Part shown: piece by piece, positions 23,165-36,700 of the stretch
Layout of the letters: the number at the start of each line of letters is the position of its first letter
Numbering within the stretch: the first letter of the stretch is position 1
Program-made: the position numbers and the translations under genes
Notes under the pieces: model-generated
The model's input: the letters and a program-made list of their open reading frames with translations, nothing else
Told to the model about the DNA's origin: nothing
The model's database searches: none
Assembly (NCBI GenBank): GCA_029718625.1
Contig: CM056376.1
Location: 29,108,424-29,172,423, forward strand
Source of the DNA: Synaphobranchus kaupii
Taxonomy: Eukaryota > Chordata > Actinopteri > Anguilliformes > Synaphobranchidae
DNA: 64,000 bases
Direction: 5' to 3'

Positions 23165-25660
23165 CTGATAAGACAATTGCAAAAGGTATAGTAATATTTT
23201 GTTCAATACAGTTTATTATTTTCTTTCGCTAAGTATAAGTTCATATTACAGAGATTTTCGGTAGCCTACAAATAAAATTAAACTCCTGAACTTGAGAGAA
23301 CTCAGTAATGTAAAGGTCAGACCGCTCGTTCAGTGCATGAATATTTAATTTTTAAATTGCTCTTAATGTTTTACGCATAGATCTTTCCATAAGTGATCAG
23401 GGTTAGCCGAGCTTTTACGAGACACAATGCAGCAGTTTATGGGAAACCTATAACCATTATTTAACAAAGATGCCAGGAACTTCGACGAAGTACCCTTGAA
23501 ATCGAATGAATGCACTGATAGCCTGGCACTTGTTGAGGCTAATAATATACCATAGTGGGGACAGGTAGCCTATATGGGTTCAGACTGTAAAATCTTGTTT
23601 TTTTTTGCTAATAGCCTACTCTGTCCTTGGTGCTGAAACATTTGCCTTTTAAAAGAGCCTTTCATTCAGTTAATAGCCAATACTTTACCAACGCAAGGTA
23701 GATTAAACAAATATAAAACAGTAACTTCAGAAAGGAGTATGCGTTAGATTTGGTAATGCTATATTTGGTAATGTTAAGGGGAACGGCAAAGGTTTTGAAC
23801 CCATCCACATAAAAGTGTTTAAGAGAAGAACCATTATCGTTTTTTTAAATAGGCGAGGAGTAGCATACTCAACATAAGACAATATTATTTAAAAAACTAC
23901 AGAAAACATTTGAAAAAACATAGCATAATCAGCTCTTTGTTCCGTTTCACGTTTCAGCGACATAATGACGAACACATTCAAACAACTCAGTTAATTCAAT
24001 TAAATATCCAATTAATTCCACTCGCTAAAACAAGTAGAAAACAAAACTTACACGATCTCAGACAGGACAAACCTATCCCAGATTGTCAAGAATACTCACT
24101 CATTCACTTGATGTTTTAATTCCCTCGTGAAGCAGTATTTCAAATCGCGTTCAGAGTAGGCTACATACAAGTCAGTGGTCTCCTCGTCGTATGAGGGGAA
24201 ACAAGGTGATACTTGCTGCCACAACAAGTTCTAATGGCATAGGAGTGGCCAAGGGCAATTAAATTGAGTACAAGAGTCTGAGACCCTTGGGTTTTTCCTA
24301 ATGGAAAATAAAGACACGTCATGCACCTGCTCCCCCTCGATGAATCCGAGCCAGTCCTTTTCCCGTCGTAATCCTTCGGATAATAGATGTGTTTTTTCCA
24401 TGTTTCAAACGGTGTTGAAACGCATGTAGCTATAGCCTAAAGACGTTTTGTCTTTATGTTTGCATATTTTCAAAGGATGTCTGCGTTCCGTCATCCATCT
24501 CATTTTTGAGGAAGTGCCTAATATCCTGTGGGAATACAATTTATAATGGTTTAATTTTCTGTTTCTGTGTAGTGTGTACATAGGCTATATCTAACTTGGT
24601 AGGCTACAGCAGGCGAAATGTTCGTTGATGCGCTGGTGTTTAGGTTATAGGTTATAAAGGCCAATTTGGTTATAAAAGCCTATTTCACTGCAGTAGGTGG
24701 CCAGAAGGATTAACTCTTCAGTTTTCAATGTGGCTTCTTGACATGAAAGCTACCCAGTCATTCGTATTTTTAAATATATTTTTCCGTAGGCCTAGTAGTC
24801 GGCTAATAAATATTATTATTATTATTATTAGCATCAATAACGCATTAGTAGCTCATGGAAATACTTTAAACCATGGACGAACAGTGCATGAAAGCAGTCT
24901 GCAGTCGTTCCTCTGTAGTTTCTTGTCAATCTCCACCTCCTACTGCAACTTCCCAGCTGCATCCGTGGCTCGGGGCACGGACACGGCATCGATCAACAGA
25001 GATCAAACTCCAGCGCCAACCAAGTTATCCTCCACCGGAACAAGGAGAAAATGCCCCCTTAATGCAATCAACGTCCTCCGCTATCAAATCATTGCCTGTT
25101 ACAGGGTAAGATCTCCAGACTGCAGCGGGCCATTATCGGCCCATCAGGAGGCCTGTTAGCGCTAATTGCTCCTCGAGAGAGGCCGGACGCTGACGGCTGA
25201 CCCAAGCTCCCAGCCTGCTTTGACTTTGATCCCTTTATAACCGACTACTAAAATGGACAGGCTCACCCTGTCCTAGCCCAAGACTGATGAAGGTAACGGG
25301 GAGATAAAATATTTAAAGTCACTCTCCACCAACAGGTTAGCCTACTTTGCAAATGCATCAGGATTTAGAATATTTTATAGTTCACTCGATGCAAGTTTGT
25401 ATTTTTTTTTTCGATGTGGGAAAAAATCAACATTGAAAGAAAAACGATAACGCTCAGACGATATTTCGAAACAACAGTCTATATTAGGCTACCAACTGGA
25501 CTCGCAGTACTTTCATATGTACTTTTATAATTGGCTAAACTCTCATTCAGGTAGTTCTGTTGATTTAAACCATAAATTATTCAATTTGAAAGCTTTTCTG
25601 AATGTTGTGGTATAGTTCCTACAAATTATGTGCCTGGTCTTATCTGTAGTTACTTCGGTG
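23165..25660. other. Region upstream of the small ORF, no exon recognised
   Basis: It may contain 5' exons of the 62-codon gene. I found no in-phase coding exon with good donor support. A (TTA)n run lies at 24810-24830. A 143-codon plus-strand ORF at 24728-25159 has no recognisable domain. Confidence 0.3.
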
Positions 25661-25669
25661 ACGTTTCTG

Positions 25670-25732
25670 TATGCACTTATTGTATGTCGCTTTTGATAAA
25701 AGCGTCTGCTAAATGACTGTAATGTAATGGTC
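25670..25732 (+). mobile_element. L2 3' tail fragment
   Basis: TTGTATGTCGCTTTTGATAA followed by AAGCGTCTGCTAAATGACTG and TAATGTAATG, the L2 3' terminus. Confidence 0.8.
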
Positions 25733-25851
25733 AGGAATGTAGCCTCTCTAACTCAAACGTGCGATGGGATACCCAGACCTGAGCCAGTGAATGTAAGGGG
25801 GGCGGGGGGGGCACTTCATTATCAAACAGACAGCTGAAAATGTTCAGAAAT

Positions 25852-25876
25852 TTTATTTTCAACAATGTATTTTATT
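25852..25876 (-). terminator. Candidate vps33a poly(A) signals
   Basis: Two AATAAA hexamers on the minus strand (25871-25876 and 25852-25857) lie about 770 nt after the vps33a stop. The stretch 25877-26636 would be the 3' UTR; it contains a C-rich run near 26571 but no other recognisable element. Confidence 0.45.
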
Positions 25877-26636
25877 TACAAGACTGATCAATAGTTACAC
25901 ATTCACTATGGGGCTTTGGTTGATGGAAAAGAGGTGCCATCCAAGTTTTATATTTACCGTGAGCAGAGACACTAGGACTGAACAAGTGCAAGCACACAAA
26001 CAGGCATGGCTCTTACTCAAACAGGACCAGCAACCATGGTGACAGGGAGTTCTGAAGATGTGCATTTTTCTTGACCCTGAAGTCCAGGAGTTATGGAATT
26101 AATCAGGAGTTGGGCAAGACCTCAGCTGCAGACCCTGGATAAGTTTCAGTGTTTTTTCTCATGATGGTTGGGGATGAGGGTTGGGTTTGGGTAAACTGAT
26201 TCTGGACCACACTGGGGACACAGAACACAGCCTTAGCTGAAAGGGTCAGTAATGCAATCATGGAGCTCCAGCTCCCAGTGGCATACAAGGTTAGGGGTGA
26301 CCAGATGTTCCACCGCTTTGTGTGGTGCTGTCCCACATTTAGACCTTTTTTCCCCCCCACACAATGCCGGACATTGCACATACCATCAGCACACCCCTCC
26401 ACCCCTTAATGAACCCCACTTAGGTTTTTCTCTGCTTGCTTTGTATATTCCCGTTCATTCCCACAATGTCCCGTAAATCCCAGGTGGGCTGCTGCCACTG
26501 GAGCATTGAGCAAAGGTGCTTCGCCAAAATGGTTTCAGTAAATATCCAGCTGGTCACCCTCCAAATGAGTCCCCCCCCCCACGCCCACCCTAGTCCCGCT
26601 AACTCCCGCGGGTGCTAACACAGAGCGCTATGCAGC

Positions 26637-28022
26637 TCAGAAGGGTAGCGTCTCCAGCCGGTCCATGAGGGACTTGACCCAGCTGGTGCCGTTGATGAGC
26701 TTGGTGGTGGCGATGATGTATTCCGTTCCGCCGTCCTCCATCTGGGACAGGAAGCGGAGGGCCGCGATCTCGGCGTATGTCACACCCCCGAGGAAGAACA
26801 CCAGCGTGGTCCTGTTCTCCCCCTGCTGGCCTGGGGGGATAACACGCAGGGATCAGGTCGATCAGGAACGCCGACGCTCCGTAGCCTAACCCGCCTCCTA
26901 TTCCTCTGTCTGCGCTTTCTGAACGTCTGAGCCCCTGCCTCATCTGATTGGTGAACATGTTTTCTGTGACCTCCCTCTTTATTAAATGTAGCCTAACATC
27001 TACTCACAAATGGGAATACATTTTTTTAAACATGTTCGGTGAAAACTGGATCTAGTGTGGCGCAGGCAATGACTAGAGTCTGCTCTCACTGGAGCGCACA
27101 GCAATGGAAAGTACATATTACTAATATACAAAAAAACCTTTTTACTTTTTACATCTCAGAACCCATCCCAATCACTCCCATGATGCACCAGTAGGAGGCG
27201 CTGTTCTAAATTCAAGGCGAGGGGACCGCCTTCCCCCTGAGGCATCAAGCCTGAATGGGTGTACATATCCTGTGAACCTTTAATTTATCTTAATAATGAA
27301 ACACTTTATAGAATTATACATGTTTGGATTAACCAAAAAAAAAATAATACGTCCAACGTAAAAAGACAAGGATCCCACCCCCCCAGCTGCCCCCTCCCAA
27401 TCTCTACAGTTCTCCATTCAATAACATCATCTGCGTGTGCACGGCTATAATTGCTTTTGTTCTGCAAAAGTCTTTTTTATGCAGGCAGTAATTACCAGAT
27501 ACGCCGGACAAGCGGAGACTTGTCAGGCCCCATCCCCAAAACTTGCTGCTCTAATTAACACACAACGTGAAATAAATCCTCATCATCACCACACATCCGT
27601 TATTCATGCGAGACGCCTGCCTCTCAGCTCACACTGTCGGGACAAAGGGACACCACCACAACTATTCCTTTCCAAGCTATTCCTCCCACGGTAGCCAATG
27701 CTTATTTAAATGTTTCAATGCTTCACTCTTTACGTGTTACTGACCATTTAAAAAAAAAAACCCTCCATTTTCACTGACAATCACAATAAAACTTTCACAA
27801 AATGTTTTTAAAATTGTAAGTTTATGGATTGGAGCACTCTCAGGGGTGTTTTTAAAAAGGTACCAGCTTCCAAAGAGTATTTGAAACGTGTATTTGACCG
27901 AGGTCTGCTATTCCTCTGCTGCAGGACAGTGTGTTGAAAAGCAGATGTTCGGAAGAGATGCTACACTCAGCGTCTGCAGCTTGTGATAATGACTGGAGAT
28001 AAGATGATGTCATTCACCCTCC

Positions 28023-28059
<37 letters not shown>

Positions 28060-29448
28060 TTCACTGCAACAAATCAGCCACTGTGTTCAGCCAAAGCAAT
28101 GCTCAAACATATAGGCCTCAGAGCTTATCTGCACCCTGCATATTGGCAGCTATTCAACCGTTTAATGGCCCCAACCTTGGTGTTTGCTTCCCTACAGCTA
28201 TGCAAACAAGACACTTCCGCTGCAGTGCAGTATGACGGCTAAGGAACTGGGCATTGTAACGCAGAGGTTGCGAGTTCCATTCCCAGGTGAGGTACTGGTT
28301 TTGCACCCTTCGACCAAGGTACTTAACCTGCACTGCTTCAGTATCCAGCCCTATACATGGACTGCATATTTTTAACCCTTTGAAGAGTAGGAATGTTTTC
28401 TTTTTTCCCCCTCAAAATTCTAAGTCCGTGTTCTAGAAGCCCATCGCTTTCACCAATAGTGATTGTTACATCAGCATTAGAATGTTCACTTAAGAACATT
28501 CCAATCACATATTTGTGATCTTATACACCTTAAAGCATTTGAACAAAAACCCTAAGCTTTGCAGGTGACTTTGGACTTGACTTCGGCTCCATTGTTCCGC
28601 GGGAGCTTACGTTTCTTGTGGAGTCCGGCGGGGAGCTGTTGGCGCTCCTCAAAGTGCGGGCCGGGCAGCATCTTCAGAACCTCTTCGATGCTGCGCCAAC
28701 CGGGCCGGGCCAACAGCTGGGTCAGCCTCACGCTCAGCGGGGCGTAGCCGCTGTACACGTAGGAGATATCGTTGGGGTTCTGCAGGGGGATAAACACATA
28801 GGGATCAGCCCAAACAGGATGGGAACAACCTGGTCTGTGATGCGGTATGTAGCATTATAAATCTAATCAGATTCGGAAAGTCTCCCGCTTTGAACGTTCC
28901 GGGCATTTAGTCAATTAATGAGTCATTCAAGTATTTTCCTAATTTAAAATGGAACATAGCTTTGGGTCAACTGAGTACGTCTCTAGAATCTGCAGAAATG
29001 TTTTCAATTAGTTCCACAGCATTTAAATAAAGCATTTGAGATACCAGAACTGCTAACCTTGCAGGAACATACAGTATGCAGATACACAAACATGTCTCCT
29101 CTTAAAGCTGCAGTAGGTTTATTTCGCTATAATTTTGCCAAACTGATTAAATTTACTCATTACATTCCAGCAGCTATCAATAAATCAAGTGTTCTCTGAA
29201 AATCAATCAGGGCTAGCTATGTTGTTATTCGTGTTGGTTCTTGGCATTTCCTCCAGCCTTACCTACTGCAGCTTTAATCACCTGGTTGATGCTAACAGTC
29301 TGACGGTGCCTGGATAATTCTCTATTACAGGTGCAATGCTAACATACAGCGCTAATGAAACAACATGCACCAATGAAACTTCAGTAAAAATTTTATGAAA
29401 ATAAAGTTTACTCTTTCTTTTTTTTAAATTAAGGGAGAGCGGGACAGT

Positions 29449-29510
<62 letters not shown>

Positions 29511-32500
29511 TGTGTATGCACGCGTATATATGCACAACAGCCATGTACAGTCAGGTCCATAAATATTTGGACATTGACCAAGTTACTGTTATTTTAGCTG
29601 TCTACCACAGTATATTGGAGGTGAAATTAAATAATGAACATGACCATCACTCTGCTGCCAGATATGCAGTAGATATGGATGGATCACTTTAAGGGTTGTT
29701 TCTCCTGAGAAATTTTCCTATTGAACTCTATGGAAAAATAAGTCAGGAGAAGAAACCCTTCAAGTTATCCATCCATATCTACTGCATATCTGGCAGCAGA
29801 GTCATGGTTTAAGGCTTGTTTGATACCTCAGACCCACAATGACTTACAGCCATTTCACCAACCATGTATTCCATACTGTTACAGCATAATTTACAGCTAA
29901 ATCTAGTCCCACTCCCCAATTCCCATAGAGATCCATTCAAATGCAAAGAGGTTATAGTATCGCTATAATAAGCTGAGTACCAGTAAATAAGATATCAAGA
30001 GTCTTTTGATATTGTTGGGTCACAGACATCAGGAAGTCATGGCATGCAAAGGATATGCAACCAAATATTAAATATTATGACTTGATTTAAGTTTTGTCCA
30101 ATTACTTTTGGTCCCCTAAAGTTGGGGAGACTATGTATAAAAAGTGCTGTAATTCTTACACCGTTCACCTGATTTGGATGTAGATACCCTCAAATTAAAG
30201 CTGAAAGTCTGCAATTTGAGGTCACATTCATCATTTAATTTCACCTTCAATATGCTGTGGTAGCTAAAATAACAATAACTTTGTCAATGTCCAAATATTA
30301 ATGGACCTGACTGTATGTCTCGCCCTGCGAGGCTGCCAGCCAGTTAGCATGGTGTGGTCTGGACCGTTGGGCCCATCCACGTGCTATAAAAAGTTGTGTT
30401 GGTTGGCTAACCCAAGCACATTTCTCTTGCCAGATCTCACTTGTTCATTGGCATCTTCCATCCACAGCTTTAGAGTTTTCCTGATGGTAGGATAGCTGTT
30501 CCGCGTGCCGGTCTGTGGTTTGAGGAGGCCCGTCTTCTCCAGGTTACTAAGGGTCAGTATGTGTTCATAGCCATATGTCTAGGTTGGGAGAAATGGGCAT
30601 GTTAATATCCAAGCTAATGCAGTGAAACTTCACTAATGCTGTCAAAAAAAAAGAGATTGTATTCATCTCACTCAGGGCAACTTCAAGAGGCTCAGAGCTT
30701 GTGAAACCGGCTTGTGAAGCAGTTCTGGGAAATATAACCCTATAACTTCACACAGAGTAGTCGCTGTGTGGAATAACTTGCCAGGTCATGTAGTAGAGGC
30801 AGAAACTCTAGGGAGTTGATTGATCAGTAGGTAAACGGTGAGCACTAGGTACCCTTTGGTGGTAGGAAAATGGCGAGAACTGTTGGGCTGAATGGCCTGT
30901 TCTCGTGCTAATAAACACTACAGATCCTTAGCTGAGCCCAGAGATACCTGCACTTAAAATGACTGCAACATACTGCGAGTAAAGTCTTATATCGAGAAAA
31001 ACATCCCGTTCCCAAAATCCAGAGGGACTGAATTTGATGTGAGCGCAGATTACGGCATTGTGAAGTAGCGATCAGTACTGGTATGGTAACAAAATAGGTT
31101 GAAACCCTTGGTTAGACTGGTGCTGTATCATCATGCTCCAGCAATGTGTTGTTTCATGAGAAATACCAATGCAGCTAATGCCTACGATACAACAAACAAG
31201 CTAAGTCGCCATTTTGGCTCTACCTGCAGGATCTCCCTCTTGTAGTGGTCCAGCACCTTCTGCTTGAGTCCATTGTTACAGACGGACTGCATGCACACCA
31301 AGCGCAGGATCTTGATCAGGGGGTCCTTCTGGGCGATGGAGTCCTCGATGTAGGTGTTAACCTGGGGAGACAGACGGTCCGCTGCTTACTCCTCACTGCC
31401 CAAGCCCCTGAGAACCCCCCAGAAAAAGCGGCAAGGGGAGGAACCCCCACAATGCCCCAACGAACCTTGTCGGTATCCACCCCAGTCATGAACTCCTGCT
31501 CCACCGTCAGGTTATCAAAAAAGGCCTCAGAGGCTGAAAGGAAGAACAACTAGTTACCAAACCGCACAAAAAACAAAAAAACAACGAAACATTGGCATGA
31601 CCAAAGGCCTTTTCAATGTGCTTTAACACGCCAAAACAAAAATAAGAACAAGAACAGTCTGGCCATAGACAACAGCTAGGCCTGGATTAATTTGTAAATG
31701 AATAAAAGTTACTTTAAGGACTTTTATTTATTAAAGAAGGGCGTTGTTTTTCTCACTGGTGATGTCCTTGATGAGCTCAGCGATCGAGGTGTGATTGGCC
31801 AGAGAGCTGCGCGCCGCCTGCATGTGAGGCAGCTGAGAAACAAACTGCTTGATCTCTCCCACCGTCTTGGCATTGTGGCGCTCCTGAGAAAAAAAAAAAA
31901 CAAGGAAGTGACATATAGGAAGTAGTCTTGGCACCAGATTCTCTGGCCCAATCTCAATGTCCACCCTTACACCTTCACAGACTTTGAGGAGTGTTCCCGA
32001 TAAGTCCGCGAGGGCTCAGGGCTGTCCCACTGTAAAATCGCCAAGTCCATGAGGGCCCTGTCAAGGGACCTTTCGAGCCCTTTATGCAGACTTTCCGCAA
32101 GTGTGCAATCTTGCAGACTTTGCTGAGGGAATTACCCACAGTTCATAGAATTTGTGGTGATAAAAACGGGAACACAGCCAGAAGCGTCTCAAAAATTGTA
32201 AACAAATGACACATATGGCGGGGAGAGTTCTTTCAGCGGGTACAAATCTAAAATTAAAAGTCCTAAAGCGGCGATTGTCATAAACATCATATATGTAAGA
32301 CAGGCGTTGTCAAGGCAACATATAACATCGCAAATTGCTGTCCCATTTCTCTTATTTGTACCATTCTGAGCCCTTGCACTCGCATGCACTCACGCTGGGC
32401 AAAAGTCTGTGGGGGCTCAGTCCTCACGGCTCAGGGCGGACATTGAGATTGGGCCTCTGTCTCTCACACACTCTGGCAGTGTCCGAATCAGCACCCTTCC

Positions 32501-33696
32501 ATACTATTAGGTAGGCTTGTTGAGTAGACAGGATGAAAATGTCATTAAGTATAGTATACTTTAAACCCCCGTATGATACACTTACTTCCGGGGTTTCGCT
32601 GAGTATATTCGGGAACACACTTTTCAAAAAGTGCACAAACATTTTGGTTGCATAAATCGTTTAAAAAAAATGGCACAGCTTCACTGACGTTTTCCTCCAA
32701 ATACAACAAAAACAACACGTGACATGGCCGCGGAAGGGTGGGACGTCTTACGACACTTCCACAGTACGGATGGGAAATAGTATTGAGGACATTTTTTCGC
32801 ATACTACACATCGCGTGCTAAACAGTGCACATTAAACAGCACACATCTGCCAGTGCACTGTACGCACTAGACAGAGCGCAGTAGATGGAGCTCTGATTCG
32901 GACACAGCCTCTCTCTCTTTCAAAGCGTCAGGGTGTGGCTCCTATTTGTTTTCAATTTAAAATCAGCAACCAATTCAGACCTAAGGAAGAGGCCATTTAG
33001 TTCTGCGATCACCTGCTCTATTTGAGTGTTGGGTAACAATGGAAACCAGCAAGGGGAGGAGCCAACAAAACTGCTCTCGAGCTTCTGCAAAAGGGCATTA
33101 GGGCCTGCGAGATTGGTTTCCTGCAATCTGATTGGCTCTCACCAGCTTTAGAGTTATGTTATAGGCCCGCCTCCAATTGGAGCCCTGCCTACACACAGAC
33201 CATAATTCCTCTGAAGTAACCTGTCCAATTGATTTTTAGAAAAACACATCTGTAGAATGTGGGGCGGGCTTATCGACCTGGTCAGGCTCACAGGACCGTA
33301 CGGTTATGAACTGGACATGTGAGGCTAGACAGTAAGAGGCAGAAGAAATGAGACTAAGTCACAGAGCAGCCATAACAACTCAATTTCAAACCGACGTTCA
33401 TAGAATCTTCAATTAAAAGGATTCCGATGCTCCGAGGACTAGGTTTTAATTATAGAGAAATGGGGAAAGGGGCTTGTTCCTGTGTGGAATATGAGCTGTG
33501 TGTTCGACAGGTCTAGGCATGACAATAAATATAAACAAACTTGTGACTCTAACAGGATGGCAGGGAGCCTGTTTTTTTCCCATTAGCACGTACTCACACA
33601 GATGATGTGCGATGCCTTTTTTAATTAACATCTCTTAATATACGCGAGGGACTCAAGACTTAATTTGGGCTTAATTATTCCATGTATGGGGATATG

Positions 33697-33737
<41 letters not shown>

Positions 33738-36700
33738 CCCACTCTGGAAGAAAAATGTTTCTATTTCTGAACATTTAAGAAGTACAGAATTGTCTGCTTA
33801 GCAATAATGTAATGAAATGGAATAATTTTATGTATTTGCCATACAGAAATGTCACAGGAAGGTCATGACCTTTGATTTCATAATTTCCTTTTGTGGACAA
33901 ATAATGGCTGAATTTCTCTGATGAGCTTCAGAAGCACCACTCCTTTGTGATTACAAACATGGAGAGAGCCCTTCTAATGAGGAGAGATAATTAGTCTCCT
34001 CAGATTGAAGTGGTCCATCCCTAGTGTGGCTGCAGTGGTCACCTCAAATGCAGCAGAGATGATCTTTGCCTTCTTGCTGAGGGCAGCCCCCACAGCGTTG
34101 AAGTTCTTGTCGCGGATCTCGGCGTAGAGCTCTTCGGCTGAGTTGAGCTGCAGTTTCTTTGGCTCGTTGGGCAGGTCCTTCCCTCCCTCACCCTGCTTCT
34201 TCTGCGCAAACTTCTCTGGGGGCAGCTTCACGTAGCCTGCACACGCACACAGTGAGACGCTCACCGTTGGTGCTGGGTAGTGTTTGTGTGATTATGGGAT
34301 GGCGTGACACACTCACCGTTGGTGCTGGGTAGTGTTTGTGTGATTATGTGATGGCGTGAGACGCTCACCATTGGTGCTGGGTAGTGTTTGTGTGATTATG
34401 TGATGGCGTGAGACGCTCACCATTGGTGCTGGGTAGTGTTTGTGTGATTATGTGATGGCGTGAGACGCTCACCGTTGGTGCTGGGTAGTGTTTGTGTGAT
34501 TATGGGATGGCGGAGACGCTCACCGTTGGTGCTGGGTAGTGTTTGTGTGATTATGGGATGGTGTGACACACTCACCGTTGGTGCTGGGTAGTGTTTGTGT
34601 GATTATGGGATGGCATGAGACGCTTACCGTTGGTGCTGGGTAGTGTTTGTGTGATTATGGGATGGCGTGAGACGCTCACCGTTGGTGCTGGGTAGTGTTT
34701 GTGTGATTATGGGATGGCGTGAGACGCTCACCGCTGGTGCTGGGTAGTGTTTGTGCGATTATGGGATGGCGTGAGACGCTCACCGTTGGTGATGCCGTAG
34801 ATCTCGTCGATCAGGCCCTCGTAGGTGAGCTGTGTGGCCAGCGGAGTCAGCAGGTCCACGTTGCGGTCCAGGAGGAGCAGCGTGTCAAAGACCGGCAGGA
34901 TCTGTGTCTGACTGCCCGCAAACTCCCTCTTCATCCTCAGCATCATGTTAGCCACATGCTGGGGGGTGGAGGGAGAGTCAGCGCACTCAGGGCTAATTCA
35001 CAGATTTTCAACATGTAAATGGCCTCCACTGATTTACAGGGATGAAGATACCTTTTGTTGGGGGTGGAATCACATCAGACAAAACCGATTACCGTTTACA
35101 ATCCTCATACAATATGCGATCTTAGTGCCTGAACAGAATCACAGGCATGCAGTTTTTCATAACTTTGGTATGTCATGTCAGGGCTTCTCTTTTTGTCTTT
35201 TGTCTCTTTTTGACTCTTTTCAAACTCATTTAGAAACCAAAAGAGCAGCGGAGGTGAAAATGGCGCTGGCTGGAAACGAATATTAACTGAATACCATCCA
35301 TTAAAAATTAATTATAGTTGCGTGGCACTGTCCGTAGGGCACTGGACTCGCAACCCATATAAGAACCCCCTTCCCCGTGCAACCAGAGGCTGGATTCCCC
35401 GCCATGGCACTTTCTGTACTGTGATCCCGTCTCTATCTGTAACCTTCTCTGCTGTCCCCTCTCTGAATAAAGTGGAAAATGCATTTTGAGACTGGTCACT
35501 CTCCTTATATTAAATAAATAAAATATGATCACCCAAAAATCAGTTAAGTAAATAATCAGGCAGGAACAGGCCCACGCTAAGTGAATGATTGACAGCGGAG
35601 TGGCAGGGAAAGATGACATCACATTCCCGGGACGTACCCGAGCACACTCGCCCTTTCCGAAGATCTGCGGGATGGTACCATACAGGGCCTGCAGGGTCAT
35701 CAGGCCCTTGGCCGTGTGGTACAGGCTGGTCTGGTCACTCTCCAGGTAGCACTCCTGCACAGAGACAAGGTCAGCTCGCTTTTCAATACAGGAAATTCAT
35801 AGAAACTGAACAGGGCCCATAATTTTCTGGGCTTTAAAAAAAATATATACAATTAATAAATGACAGTTAGTCATGTCCCTTCCTGAACTGAATGAACTGA
35901 CATGGAATTGATGCAAAATCTGCTTACACAGAGTCTGTGTGGAGGGAGAATAAATGTACGTATACGAATGAGTGTATGTGCATGTGAGAGTGTATCACCT
36001 GCTGCAGGGCGCGATAGAGAGCGTGCATGCGTGTGTATGCTACAGGGCGCGATAGAGAGCGTGTATGCTATAGGGGGCAATAGAGGGCGTGTATGCGTGT
36101 GTATGCTATAGGGGGCGATAGAGAGCGTGTATGCGTGTGTATGCTATAGGGGGCGATAGAGAGCGTGTATGCGTGTGTATGCTATAGGGGGCGATAGAGA
36201 GCATGTATGCGTGTGTGTGCTGCAGGGGGCGATAGAGAGCGTGTATGCGTGTGTATGCTACAGGGCGCGATAGAGAGCGTGTATGCTATAGGGGGCAATA
36301 GAGAGCGTGTATGCGTGTGTATGCTATAGGGGGCGATAGAGAGCGTGTATGCGTGTGTATGCTATAGGGGGCGATAGAGAGCGTGCATGCGTGTGTATGC
36401 TATAGGGAGCGATAGAGAGCGTGCATGCGTGTGTATGCTATAGGGGGCGATAGAGAGCGTGCATGCGTGTGTATGCTATTGGGCACGATAGAGAGAGTGC
36501 ATGCGTGTGTATGCTATTGGGCGCGATAGAGAGCGTGCATGCATGCGTATGCTATTGGGCGCGATAGAGCGTGCATGCGTGCGTATGCTATAGGGGGCGA
36601 TAGAGCGTGTATGCGTGTGTGTGCTGCAGGGGGCGATAGAGAGCGTGCATGCGTGTGTATGCTGCAGGGGGTGATAGAGAGCGTGTGCATGCGTGTGTGC

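Noticed and set aside
24728..25159. Plus-strand ORF of 143 codons
   Set aside because: It includes an ATT-repeat Ile run and has no domain, no promoter support and no splice signals. Opposite-strand reading also gave nothing.
34261..34790. CRISPR-like regular spacing of a repeated word
   Set aside because: The whole 52-bp unit is conserved, with no variable spacers, in a vertebrate intron. It is a minisatellite.
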